From the NCBI RefSeq assembly GCF_965638725.1, contig NC_134952.1, positions 16,623,528-16,687,527 of the forward strand: a stretch of 64,000 nt of DNA, written 5' to 3'. Positions 12,006 to 24,110 of the stretch are shown piece by piece (position 1 is the first letter of the stretch; every line of letters begins with the position of its first letter). The notes under the pieces were generated by a model, which was given only the letters and a program-made list of their open reading frames with translations, had not been told where the DNA came from and searched no databases. Position numbers and translations under genes: made by a program. The DNA comes from Aptenodytes patagonicus. Its lineage: Eukaryota; Chordata; Aves; Sphenisciformes; Spheniscidae.

Positions 12006-15000
12006 CCCTATGTTTTTATCTTTTCAGTTAAAAAGATTACACAGAGGCAGAAGTTATGAAACGGGTTGGCAGCAGGCGTGGGGAACTGTCTTGGCCCCTT
12101 AGAAAGCACCTCGTCTTGCAATGAAGGAAGTCCCACGAGGGCAATTTCCCCGAGGAATCACAGTGATACGTCAGCTCCGGAGGCATGCTGGGGGACTGGA
12201 AGTTGTGGTCCAAGGGGTGTGTTCCGGTTGTAAATATTTTTTTGATGGAGATTTAGGTTGGGGGATTTTTTGAGAGTACCTATTTTGAAATGTTTGCAGC
12301 TACTGTGTTAATAAAGCTTGAGGTTTTTTAATTGTATGGAAGGGATTTTGCTACTTGCACAGTGATGAAATGTTGTGCACATGCAGATATAATCAAATTG
12401 TAATCCTTCAGGAAAATCTGATATTTAAGTGCTCTCTATTCTGGATGTGCCAATTCAATAGCATACATGCTTTTTATGTATAATGCAATGCAAGACTAAG
12501 ATACTTAAGACACATTTAAAGAGGAAAAAAAGGGTGGAACTCCTTGGCAACGGCTCTAATCCCTTTGAAGGCTCCAGCATCTGCTGAATCAGGCCCTCCC
12601 TCCCTATGTTGTAGTTTACAATCAGCCACTGAGTCACAGCAAATTCCTGACTTTACTATTTCACGAACTACAGTAGCATATTTTTAGGGTTTGGGTCCTT
12701 TTAATTAAAGCCCTTTTTTCTGTTGTTGCTCAATAAAAAAATAAAATAATAATAAATGAAAATTAAAAGGAAATAAAAAATTAAAAGGAAATAAAAAGGA
12801 AATAAAAATAAAGGAGCTCTGAGCTCCCAGCTCTGAGCCCAGCTCCAGGAAACTTGTCCTCAGAAACGCTATCCTCAAGCCATGAAATATACTTCACTCC
12901 TCGTGAAGCCCTTGGAGCCTGAGAAAGGTCCAAGGGGATGCAAAGCACTTTGCAGACCAGCCATGGGATCCCCACACGAGGCGTCTGGAGGCAGGATTGC
13001 ATTAGCAGAGCTCTCTGCCCCGCCGGATAGACCTTGCTCCCCAGCAGACTAATTAGCCAGGGTGGAGCCCTGTTCTGATATAAATCCGTGCTAGCCCCAG
13101 TATCTTTCTACAGCGCTTCCCAGTGCCACGCAGACATGGCGATCTGGCCTGGAGCCAGTCACCAATCCTGCCTAATTTCCTCATCCAAAAATTGATGATG
13201 CAGCCTGCCTGCCAGCAGAAACTCCCATTGTGAAACTGAGTTTGCTGATATTTGCAAAGCATTTAAAGGTGTGTCTTAGTGGGAAAAAGTGTGTTCAAAC
13301 TCCAGATAGGTCATAGGAGTAAACCCATTTCTGATTCCAGCAGAGAAACACCAGTGAGCAGCATTTCACACGCACGGAGTCGAGCTAGGATTCCTCTTTA
13401 ATCAAGTTAAGTCAGGTTTCATTCCTGGCCCTGCCAATTATTTAAATTCCATCTACCCACAAAAGCCTCCAACCCTGCTGCGGTGGAGCTGTTGACTCAC
13501 ATTGCCTGGTGGGACAGGGGGTTACACTGCACCTAGCTGCAGTCATCACCTATGTGGACAGGGAGCAGCTCCACGGGAATGCCGCAGTGCACCCTCCGGC
13601 ACGTCCCTGTGCCGCCGTGGTGCACGCCGAAGCCCACAGAGAGATCCCAGAGGAGATTCCTGGGAAGAATTAACATGGTGGGTCAGGCAGGAGCTGCTCC
13701 AGCCACCACAGGACATGCCACTAGAAACCTCAGGAGAGCACGGTGCAGGTACAGACACCAAGGCACTTGGGTTCCCCAAGAGGCACCACGATCACTCTTA
13801 GGCTTGCCGAATGCAAGAGGATTAGCTCCAGGTAATTCTGCATCAAAATATGCTCTGCATTAACCTGAGCCAGGGAACTGAAACCAAGACGCCTCTGCTT
13901 CGTGAGAACGTTAGAGGGGAAATGCTGAAGAAATGCAATGTGACTGTTCATGGAAGAATGATTTCTGTCTTTTATTCGAAATGTTTCTAAAGTTTAATAT
14001 AAGCATCAACAAACTTAGCTATTAAGATCCCCTTTGCTCATCAGCAGTGTTTCTGTCTCTAGGCAGAACTTGATATCTGCTTAACAGTGCAGAGCAAATC
14101 TACAGGACAGCTTAAGGTAGGAAATAATGAATATCACTTCAGCAACTGATAGCACATAATTGTGTGTAGCTACAGTTTGTCACACTGAAATGCATGATAA
14201 TATGTAAGCGCTGAGTCTCAATTCTTATCTGCCTGTTATTGTTTAAATTAATAGAAAAATTAGAAATGTTCAAAAGTTGAAGTAAGTTCCATTAATTAAG
14301 TCACTTCCACTTCAGTGAGATTCTCTATTATTCTAAAAAATGTGCTCTTAACCTGCATTTCTTGCAATTTTGTGTGCTTCCTTCCCATTTTTCTCCCACG
14401 TTCTTTCTGTGTTTTGCTTTTATTTCCATGTACGTAATATCCAAGTTAGGGGTTTCTTTCATCACTTTATTTTCTGCAACTTTTCAACATTTCTCCAGCT
14501 TCGGAAATGTTACAAAATGTCAAATGAAAATGAAAAATATGTATGTTATAAAAAAACTCTAAACTTTAAACTTGTATGTAATGCCTTTTAGTGACAGAAA
14601 AGCTTAAAGGAAGAGAGCAGAATTTATAAAAGCTAACATTTTACCACCAATTTTATATTTCAGTGAAAATCCCCAAAATCTGAAAAAGCCCAGCATTTCA
14701 TTTAAGGTTTTGATCTCTAAAACCACAGATTTTCCTTGAAAAAAATCTGAAGAGAAGCACTGAACTTGCTCTGAAAACAATGATGTTTATTGCTGAGGGG
14801 ATGGAAATTAAATGCAGTCATGTTTACTGAGAAGCTGACTGCAAGGGGGCAAGGTCATAATTTACACATAATTATTGGTTTGCACTATCGTTTAACCACT
14901 ACTGAGATAAATATGTTTTTCTTCCTTTCCTCTTCCTGTGCAAAAGTAGTGTTCAGCACACTTCGTCTGCATTAGCCGTTCTTGTGCAAATCACAGTTTT

Positions 15001-16754
15001 CTGTGGTTTGTGATTCAATAGTAAACATTGCTGTCAAAAACAAGGTCTCCATCTAGAGATAGCTCCGTATTTTTTGATAATATTTTCGGTTAGTAAGAAT
15101 GTGCCATCAGCACATAATTACAGACATACATACTATGACAAACAAACATGGAAATACGAGTGACTACAGTAAAACAGGAATATTTTAAATACGGGGTGTG
15201 TCTCCCTTTGTATAGTATGCACAGTCACACCAGACTCCTTTGTACCAACTCAAACAAAAAATACCCAACCGAGTATTCTGGGTGAGCCTATAAATAATTC
15301 TTGTTTCCCAAGGCTGAGAAATATATGCTTCTTGGATAAACTTTGAGGAGTTTGAGTCAAGATTTTCAGAACTGGTGAAGGCTTTTGCTTGCTTTGAAAA
15401 CACAGGGTGTCCAGAAAGAGCCGAGCATCCCCACTCTGGGAATCAGTCCTCGGCTGAGGGAAAAGGCGGGTGCCAAGAAACAGAGGGACTTAAACTCACT
15501 AATCGTGCTAGAAGTTTGTCCTCTGCATCAAAACTATTTTAAAAATAGCAAGATTTTGTGTTCTCAGCATTTGGTGGTGGCATACCAAACACTCCAGCTA
15601 GAATAAAGCTATACGTATTAGTACCAGGTTTTGATGTGGCCAGGGGTGAGTTACTGCCAGCCACCTATTCAGCCACAGCTCTTCCTGGCACAGTCATAAC
15701 TCACGTTAACCACGCTGGTCTGTTCACACTTATTTCAGTGTATGACCCATAGTGCTGCAACTAGTTTGAAAGATACTGACAAAATGGTCGCTGCCTCGTT
15801 GATATCTCCAGGTTTTGTTCCAAACTCTTGCTTTCAAGAGAAGTGCAAGGTTTGAAATCAGCTAGGGTTCCTGGGGCCATACTCGCTCCTCCTCGGCTGC
15901 CTGTGTGGTGGTCCCGAGATCACACCCAAAGCCTGAGCTTCACACCTAAAGCCTGAGCTTCACACCCAAAGCCACCTACACCTCCAAATCCATGGGGTAG
16001 GCAGCTCCCCCGGGCTACCCAAGCTTCTTGGCTCAACAGTCAACATTTTAATCACTCCTCCAACTTTCATTTATAGGGGATTTCTAGAGATGGGTTTAGT
16101 CCCAAGCTGGGATGAAATAAATTTCCATTTTCCCCGCAAGACAGAACGCTATTCTCTGCCCGGCTCTGAGAGGATGATTGTGGGCGAGCCGGTGCAACCC
16201 TCCCATTCTTCTCCAGATGCTTGTGCCAAGGGCAGAGTACTGTGGGGGTTATTCACATGACGTGCTCCGGAGCATCTCCCTGCACGCAGGCCGGCAAGAT
16301 AGGAGGACAGGTGGTTATTCAAATATGCCCAGGCAGTCCCTCTCATCTTCTGGGAGAAGAATCGTGCCAGAACCTGCGCAGTCTGACAACCACCTCTGCA
16401 CCGCGCACGAACAAGGTCCCCCCTGGTCGTAAAATGGGTGCGAGCTGGGCTGCGTGCAGATGCAGATAGCTAATTGGTCAGCTGCACATAAAAAAAAATA
16501 AATCCTAGATCCTTGATGCTGGAAAGGCATAAGGAAAGGCTTGTGCAACCTTAATTCAGCCCTTTTCTGATCTTCAATTACAAAATCACATACTGTATTT
16601 TCCATGGGACCCTGCCTCGTTCAGTTCACAGAATAGATGGTGTTCACTTAATGAGCAGCTATTCAATATTTTATTTTCTTCTCACACAGTGTGTTGCCCT
16701 AGGCACGATTTACTACATGTAATTCAAACCTAGCTGTGCAGCCAAAATTATTAA
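12006..16754. other. Intergenic with simple repeats
   Basis: No gene seen. At 12731-12813 there is A-rich DNA with near-tandem copies of AAAAGGAAATAA. A 20-bp repeat lies at 15921-15973 (listed separately). Short GC-richer frames at 13500-13860 match nothing I know. Confidence 0.65.
15921..15973 (+). repeat. 20-bp tandem repeat, about 2.7 copies
   Basis: CACACCCAAAGCCTGAGCTT at 15921-15940, the same with one change (CACACCTAAAG...) at 15941-15960, and a partial third copy from 15961 to 15973. Confidence 0.92.
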
Positions 16755-16990
16755 TTTCAGCACAGCTTTTTTTCCTTTGGTACTCATCCTCACAGCACTC
16801 CTGAGTGCTACACAAACAGTAAATATTATATTTTCATAATACCACAGTGAGGGTGTTTTCACAATACCCCAGTGTGATTAAATGGGGAGGAGGGGTGGAA
16901 TTACCCTCTGTATTTCACAGGTGCATAGAAGAGGCAGAGAGAGACATTAAAGTCCAAAGAATCAAAAATTTAGGGCACCCCCTTGACAAC
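16755..16990 (-). mobile_element. MIR-like ancient SINE remnant
   Basis: 'tcatcctcacagcactcctg' (about 16786-16805) and, after an interruption, 'tatttcacaggtgcatagaa' (about 16911-16930) with 'gaggcagagagagacattaa' line up with the reverse complement of the MIR core and 3' part. Divergence is high and the middle is disrupted by other sequence. Confidence 0.4.
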
Positions 16991-17199
16991 TGGAGTCCCA
17001 ACTTTTGAAACTTCTTCATATAATGAAGAATATTCATACACTGAATATTCGAGGCAGGATTCCCATTAAGTCAACTTGCACCCGTCAGTGCTCAGGGACG
17101 GAGAAGACCTTCTAAGCTGTAGACTAGTCCCCTCCTATCACAGGCAGCTTTTTAATAATTTTATCAAATTGGACTGAATAGGAATTGGGTTTCTTGAGT

Positions 17200-17560
17200 T
17201 CCTATTAAAAAGTGGAGAACTCACTCCTCTGATAGTTAGAAACCATTTTCTAATTTTCAGCCTAAATTTATTCATAGCCAGATTACACTCATTTGTTCTT
17301 ATGCCAACATTGTCCTTCACCTTAAATAGTTCCTCTCCCTCTCTGGCATTTGCCTCCGCTGATAAATTTAGAGAGAGCAATCACATTTTTTTCTCTCTCG
17401 GCATTTGTCTTGAGAAGCTAAATGAGCTACACTCCCTAAGCTGTCTCTCTCAAATTAAGCTGCCAATTCCCCTGCTCATCCGAGGAACTGCTTTCCATAC
17501 CTGCTCCAGCTTACGCTTATCGCTCTGAGCATGGCTGACCAGGCTTGTACACAGCACCTG
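17200..17560 (-). mobile_element. Old CR1 LINE fragment
   Basis: In antisense it shows several landmark CR1 segments in order: 'gatagttagaaacca' (about 17231), 'tcagcctaaatttattcata' (about 17259), 'catttgttcttatgccaaca' (about 17290), 'aaatagttcctctccctctc' (about 17324) and 'gagagagcaatcaca' (about 17371). It corresponds to the 3' end of ORF2, with no usable frame. Confidence 0.7.
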
Positions 17561-20500
17561 TGTGCCTTCACCCAGAGGAGGCTCAAGCAGTGAAATGGTA
17601 ACTGGTGGTAACTAGAGGAGTTACAAATGCTTCTCTATCTGTCCTGGAAATGGTGTGTCTTAGAATCAGCCTATGATTTCCGCAGCTACATCCCATCAGC
17701 AGCACCCCGATGACTGCAGTCTACCAGCACATCCCAGTTTTGCTCCTTTTCGGCTTCCAGCAGAAATTCTCAGCACTAGTTGAAAAAATGCATGCGCTTT
17801 GTACCACTGAATTTCACCTTGTTCCGCTCCTCCCAATCCTCCAGATCATCACTGCGTACCTCTGCTCCAGTATCCCAGCCCAGATCTGTGATGGCGATGC
17901 TGCCCACACCACATCACTGGCTGACTTCATTGGCAGACTAGTGAACGTACATAGGTACACACATGTGTATGCGAAGAAGCTTTTTGAACACGCCTGCTCC
18001 TGAGATCAATTTTAAAGAACCCAACAGAAAAAAAAACAGAGCAACTGTTAGGAAAGCACATAGGTCAGATTTAAGAGTTCAGAATATTAGACACCTTGAT
18101 TTCATACCTTTTGAAAAACTGCTGTACTCAGCGGCTGTCAAATGCTGATCACCTACTTGAAGAGAAATAAATTATATTTTTGGTTCTGAGAAGATTACAC
18201 TCATCATTAAAAGTAAGACGGCTTCAGTTATGACTTACATATGCACCTTTTGGGGATTCATGTGTTTTTCTTTAAACTGTGGTTTGATATATGCAAGGCT
18301 ATTTATAGTCATCTTTTTTCAGTGAAACATCTACCTTACATTCACATACTAAAATAGCTGGTAAATAATGACCAGACAAATTGAACGCAACTCGAGAAAC
18401 ATAATACGCATTTGACAGGAAAAGCAAAAGTTTAGACAAGAAATCCAAGGAAGGAGAGTAAAAGCAAGGTAGTGAGTGTGTCACACCGTGACTTAGCTGA
18501 AATAAATCATGCCCTAGTTGCACAGACTGCTTGCTTTTCTGGCTGAAAATTCTGCATATTTCAGCCAGAATACGGCAAGGAGGAGGATGCTCCCTACCCA
18601 GGGGTCGACGGCAGAACCACGCAGAGGGGAGCGTGGTTTGAGGACACACCCAGAAACCACTGCTGCCACCAGACCACAGTCTAAGCCTGGTGGAGTGGCC
18701 CTAGCAGGTGGTGGTGGTCTCCACTGTGTGGCTGACGAAAGGAGACCGACAACCCTGTGACCGTGCCAGGCTGTGTCACCATCCGAGAGGCACCATGGCA
18801 GCTTCTTACCCTTACCGTCTTGCAGACATGTCATGCCAGGCAGTTTTCCTTGCTTTGAGCTTCCTTCAATCTATTAACTTTAATACAGCACTGACTGGCA
18901 GTTGCAATGAAATCTGATTGGCAACAAACCCATTCAGGCACCCATGGCAGAAGACCTTGGCAACGTCGTGGTGCCATCTGTAGTCTTCCACACAAACAGG
19001 AGGATGCAGGTCCCCTCCCAGGAGGGCCAAGAGGCATGCCAGCTCCTGGGGTGACAGCTCAGGCCTTCTTAATTGTCAATGAGAGCTGTATACCCAAGTT
19101 TATGTCCTGGAGGCTTTGAAAAATCCATGCATAGGGCTGCAAGTGGGGAGGGGAGTGCGTAAGTGTCCTAAGTCATGCCAGGGGGCCCAGGGGCATATAC
19201 TGTCAGTTAGGCCACTCTATGGATGCTCTTGGGTGTATATTGCCTACAAAATGACCCACAGACTGTTGTAAGCAACAGAAACTTTCCAAGCCAACAAATT
19301 ATGGTGATTTCAGAATAACTTACATAACCCCCCAAGGTGTAGGATGGATCAGATTTGAGCTGGGATGATCCAACAAGACAGTCAATAAATGCCATGCCTC
19401 TCTGACCTCAGTAGGACTCAGCCCAGACACATAGAAAAACTTGCAAAATACCCTTTGGAGAGTCAAAACTTAAATACATGGAGACATAAAGCAAACAAGA
19501 GGAAATACATGATGTTTTCCGTGAAAGAGCTGCACTGTCACATGTACTTGGGAAAAGAGAGGAGGAGACTTTTGCTAGCATGCAGGGGATGAAAAGTAGC
19601 AGCCTTAAGAGAGGCTTGGGTGGAGCAGAGGGCAGGTACAAGCGTGTAGGAGCTGATGAGAGAAGAGGCATAGGAAGGAGCAGGGTTACTGCAGGCACTT
19701 TGGGTAAGAAGAGGCATGACCTGCACTGGAGCAGGGTATTGGAGAGGGGGGACCCTCAGCTGCTGGGTCCTGCACTGCTACCTGCTCTGGAGAACAGGTC
19801 TGGTCCTCAATTACCTAGTTGAGTTAATTGTGGTACCTTTGCAAGCAGAAATCGAACAGATCCAACCAGTTCCTCTAAAGGAGACGGTTTTGTCTGCACA
19901 AAGGTTTGCACCAGTTTCACTAGATCAGTTTTAACAAACATTTTAGTTAAACTGCTGCTGCGCTGACAAAATCTGAGGAGGTAAGGAGGGAAAATGTCTG
20001 GTCTCGTGTTACTCCAGTGTGTCTGACAGGAGCATATTTAGTCTCTTTCCAGTGAATGACACCTATTTTGGGGGTAGAAAAAAACAACTGTCTGACAACG
20101 TCACACTTCCTATGCCCCTTATTTTTCCTTGGGAAGCATCTTCAGCTGTGAATACGTATATATACCCTAATGACAGTCAGCTGTCATGTCTGTAAACATA
20201 CATTTACCTCCCATTAAGGGCTATTTGCCCCTTTTTGTGACCTTTCACCAGCTTTCCATACCCTGGCCATGTGGCACAGATGGTATAATCCTGTCAGGCT
20301 AAGGCAGGTGACAGTGCTGCTCAGTGTTTAGTAATCAGTGACTGTAATTAGCCAGACTGGACACAGGCTCAGATAATAGGGCAGTCAACCAGCTGCCAGT
20401 CATGAGGCTTTTCCTGTGGACTGCAGGAGATGGAAGAGGGGACGATACAAAGAGGCCGTGCATTTTGCCAGCACGCTTTATACAGAACTGCTGATAATGT

Positions 20501-21369
20501 TATATATGGTGTTTGTTAATTAAAAAAAGAAAAAATTTCCTTTTTATTCCAGAGTGACTGATAAAGTGTGTTTCACATCCCGTGGGCATACAGGAGCTTT
20601 CAGTTGGTTGTTAAATCTGATGGAGGTGTTTGGAGAGTGTTTAGCAGTACCAAAGCTTTTTCCTATTTGGAGACTATCTTGTCACTCATTCCTTATGCAG
20701 ACATGTTCACAAGCACACAAAATGTGCATGGATGAAGCACTCCAGGTTCATGATCCCTAAACCAACCGGTTTAACACAGGAAAGTGCTTTCACTAAGCTA
20801 CTAGTTGTCTGCATTCAGAGAGCAGGATTTAGACAAACAAAATTAAACTTAGTTGTAGTGAAAGTAAAGAAAAACCTAAATTAATTCTAATTAAAGAGCT
20901 ACTGTTAAAAAATATGATGGGGATATTGAAACTACTGGCATTAAGAAGTTATCAGAAGAAATATTTTTACTGATTTTAGTTCTTTTTAGGGAGCTAGGTG
21001 ATCGTCCTCATTTCTGATCTTGTGTTAAAGCACATATTTAGACAATATGTAAGCTGCACACGCTGTATTTAAGAGAAGTAAGCAGTGGGCTGAACTGACA
21101 ATATTTTCATGTGAGAGATGACTCACTGTCTCCTGGATGGTAGAAAATTCTCCATGCTGAGCAGATGCTCATGCTTACAGTTTGTTCAGGTGAAAGAGGT
21201 TTTATTACCAAAGAGGCAAGCAGTCATCTCTCGCAGAGGAGAGCTGGCATTCATTGCCTAGGAGGGCTTATTTTTCCCCTACTTCAATATTTCTTTCCTA
21301 TTTTTAGACATGTGCCCATTATTACAATGACACTAATAATGAAATATATTTAATTTAAAAAAACAAATG
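17561..21369. other. Intergenic, no gene seen
   Basis: No coding region or repeat family recognised. Open frames around 18500-19100 and 19580-19930 are in mildly GC-rich sequence, overlap on both strands and match no family. Confidence 0.65.
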
Positions 21370-22210
21370 CACACATCACAATGAATCAACTTCTCCCCAT
21401 CCTTTATTACATATATTCCAATGGCTTTTCTCCCTCCTCCCCTCCAAAATTACGCTATTTATCTGTACGGAGCAGATACCTTAATCTTTTGGGGAAAAAG
21501 CAGAGAATAATTTCAATTTCCATGCATTTATGAAAAGACATTCTTAAATAGGCCAGCGAAAGAGATATTGCATCTATAAATAAATTATTCCGAGGCGGGC
21601 GGTGGGATGGGGTTACACATCGCCATTGTGCGGGGAGGCTGCAAAGCCTGACCCGGGAGTGCAGCTGTTGTCTTTGTGCCGGGCACTCTGCCTCTGCCAT
21701 TGTTCCCCCGATTACAACAGTCACGTCGGGGGCGTGGGGAGGGCAGGCGGGGGTGAAAGGATGGCTGTGCGCTGATAACGCCTGGCACTATCACTGAGGG
21801 CAATGATAGGCTTCTCAGCTGCGGCGCTATCGGGGTGCGGGTCTTTTGAGTCACCACCCGCCCCCCCCCCCCGCCTCCCCTCCCTGAATCAGCAATTTCG
21901 GGAGATGTGAATGTGTTCACCTCCTGCGTGTGCCAGCTGGATCTTACTCAGACACACACACGGGATTGTGTCAACAGATGGTGTAAAAGGGGACAAAAAG
22001 GACAGTATTTCCAAACTGAATATGTAATATCAAACAGGTGTGGAGGTAAGAAGATGGCAATGAATAAGGAACGCTGTGCTGCAGAGAAGGGTGTCCGCAT
22101 GGCTCTCAGCAGAGCGACAGGGAGGAAACTCATCGCTCTTACTGTGCTCTGCTCAACAGGAGGGGAAGATGGCCACGATCTTTCTGCCACGGCCATTGTC
22201 CCCAGTAACA
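21370..22210. promoter_or_regulatory. Candidate distal regulatory element in the desert
   Basis: An AT-rich segment free of recognisable repeats (21470-21590) passes directly into a GC-richer segment with a C12 run (21861-21872). Three SOX-type CCATTGT motifs occur at 21623-21629, 21697-21703 and 22193-22199. Composition and motif content resemble developmental enhancers in gene deserts. No conservation data are available to me, so this is a tentative call. Confidence 0.25.
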
Positions 22211-23559
22211 CAGGGAGGGCTCAGCTGCCGGACAGCTCGGCCCCGAGGAGCCGGCGGAGGTGACGCCCCTGCTGCCCTTTCATCCCTCGCATCGCTGCCT
22301 AGTTTCCAGTGGCGCCTCCCAAAGCCCAACGCAAAGATGCTTGGCCTCTCAGCACCCTAAAAGCCATGCTCACCCTCCTCCTCCAGCTGGGGCGGAGGGA
22401 GGCCGGGAGGACAGGGCACCAACAGCAGTGGTGTTCCCAGCTCCTGCTACCTGCCCGCCTGGGGCAGAGGGGAGAAACGCCCCAGGACCGCAAAACCCGA
22501 ATCAATTGTACTAATCTAGGATCGTGCTGTCATTGCAGATGCATTGGGGACATCTGAGCTGGGGTTACTGAGTGTCAGCACGAAAGGCATTCGTGTTGTA
22601 GGAGGCGTTGTGGGGCCCATACCTTGCTATAACAATGTGATTGATGCCCGTTTCCTTCTGTGGACCTGCCGGCACCTAGGATGGCTGTCACTCACGCTGT
22701 GCCAACGAGTCTGGCCATCTGACCTTTAGGGCTGCATAGTACACATGGTACCATGAGCCTGGCCGGGGGGAGGGATGCGCCTTCCCTGCGCCCAGCAGGA
22801 GAAGCCTGCCCAGCATGCAAAACCCAACAGGACCATTCACTCCCAAAAGGCGACAAAGCAGCCATGCTCTGCTCCAGCCATGGAGTCCATCATGGCCAAA
22901 CTGCCTGCCCGTTTGTACCCCAAGATGTGCACAAAATAGTGCAGGGGGGGGGGAAGCCACACTGTGCTTTTCCTGACACAACAGCTCACCATTACTTTGG
23001 AGATTTTCCCCTTCGTAAAACCCAGAGGAAATCCTCCCATTTCTCAGCAGACTGCTGTCTGGTCTTTGAGCTCCTCCTCAACTGCTGAAGAGAAGTATTC
23101 ATCTTAAACCTATTTTAACTTAATTTTTATATCTCTGTCTGGTTTCTCTATTTATTTCCAATTAGTGTGGGTCTCGCTATCTGACGGGGATAGGATCACT
23201 CATCAGTCTCGCTGTTAAGACTGTTAACGGAGACCAGGAGTAAGGGATTTCTAATGTGAAAGCCACGGCCACCCTCTGCAAGCAGGGGTGGAAACTAAGA
23301 TGTCCGTTACTGTGGGACTGGAACTGACTCACTTCATGCTGCTTTGATGGCTTCAGTTACTGTCAGAAGGTGTATGGCTGCTTTGTAAACTTGTTTTCAC
23401 ATGGTTCTGTTGTAGGTACCTAACTTGTATATTCCTAAATTCCTTCTTTGGCTTATCCCAAAGTTATAAAGTGTGTCTATGGTGTATGCATTGTGTACAA
23501 ACCCACCTTACAGATATTCATATATTTTACTTGTGATCTGGTATGCATCTGTTACATGT
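22211..23559. other. Intergenic, no gene seen
   Basis: Mildly GC-rich to about 22500, then ordinary. No recognised gene or repeat. Confidence 0.6.
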
Positions 23560-24110
23560 AAAAGATGAGCTTCCTGCTCTCATCACTTTCAAATTATTCT
23601 CTCCAGAACTGTGTTCAGCCAAAACTAAGTATTGCTATTTCCCCATCGTCCATGACCTGTCAGCTGCGTTCAACACAATTAACTCTCTTGTTCATCTTGC
23701 AATCTTGCCCTCGCTTACCTGGCTTGGTCATTTTCTCCTTCCTCTCCCCTAACTGGGTCGGAGGATCTTCCCGATTCCTCCTCCAGTTCCCCATGGAGGT
23801 GCCAGCAGGTCCTCACCATGGTCCCATTCTCTTTTTCCAGATTCACGATACCAGCCTCCACCACAGGCACCTATATTTCAATCATCTTTCTCCCAACAGG
23901 CTCTTGTTTAACATCTCTCTGCAAGTCAGTAATCAAATTTAAGTTCCTGGAGAGCCCACCTTAATCCTCTCTTCTTCCAATGTGGCTACAAAAGATGTAA
24001 GAAGACACTAATATACAGATGCTACCACCCAATATGCTGATCAACACTGTCTCAGTTTTAACTTGTATTCTCTCACTTACACATCTCTCTCTTGTCTGAC
24101 ATGTGAAGGT
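23560..24110 (+). mobile_element. L2-like LINE reverse-transcriptase remnant
   Basis: The + strand at 23651-23683 reads HDLSAAFNTIN, matching the palm motif (DLSAAFDTVDH) of L2/Rex-type non-LTR reverse transcriptases, with the catalytic Asp kept. After a frame change, 23800-23845 reads VPAGPHHGPILFF, a decayed form of the G-V-P-Q-G-S-V-L-G-P-L-L-F box, at about the expected spacing. Frameshifts and missing pieces show it is dead. The clade could instead be another L2/CR1 relative. Ends are approximate. Confidence 0.6.

Noticed and set aside
21585-21920. 111-codon minus-strand frame
   Set aside because: Includes a poly-Gly run from the C12 tract and matches no family; better explained by GC content.
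23543-23942. Frames of 69 and 125 codons as host genes
   Set aside because: Their only recognisable content is reverse-transcriptase motifs in two different frames, so this is a dead LINE.
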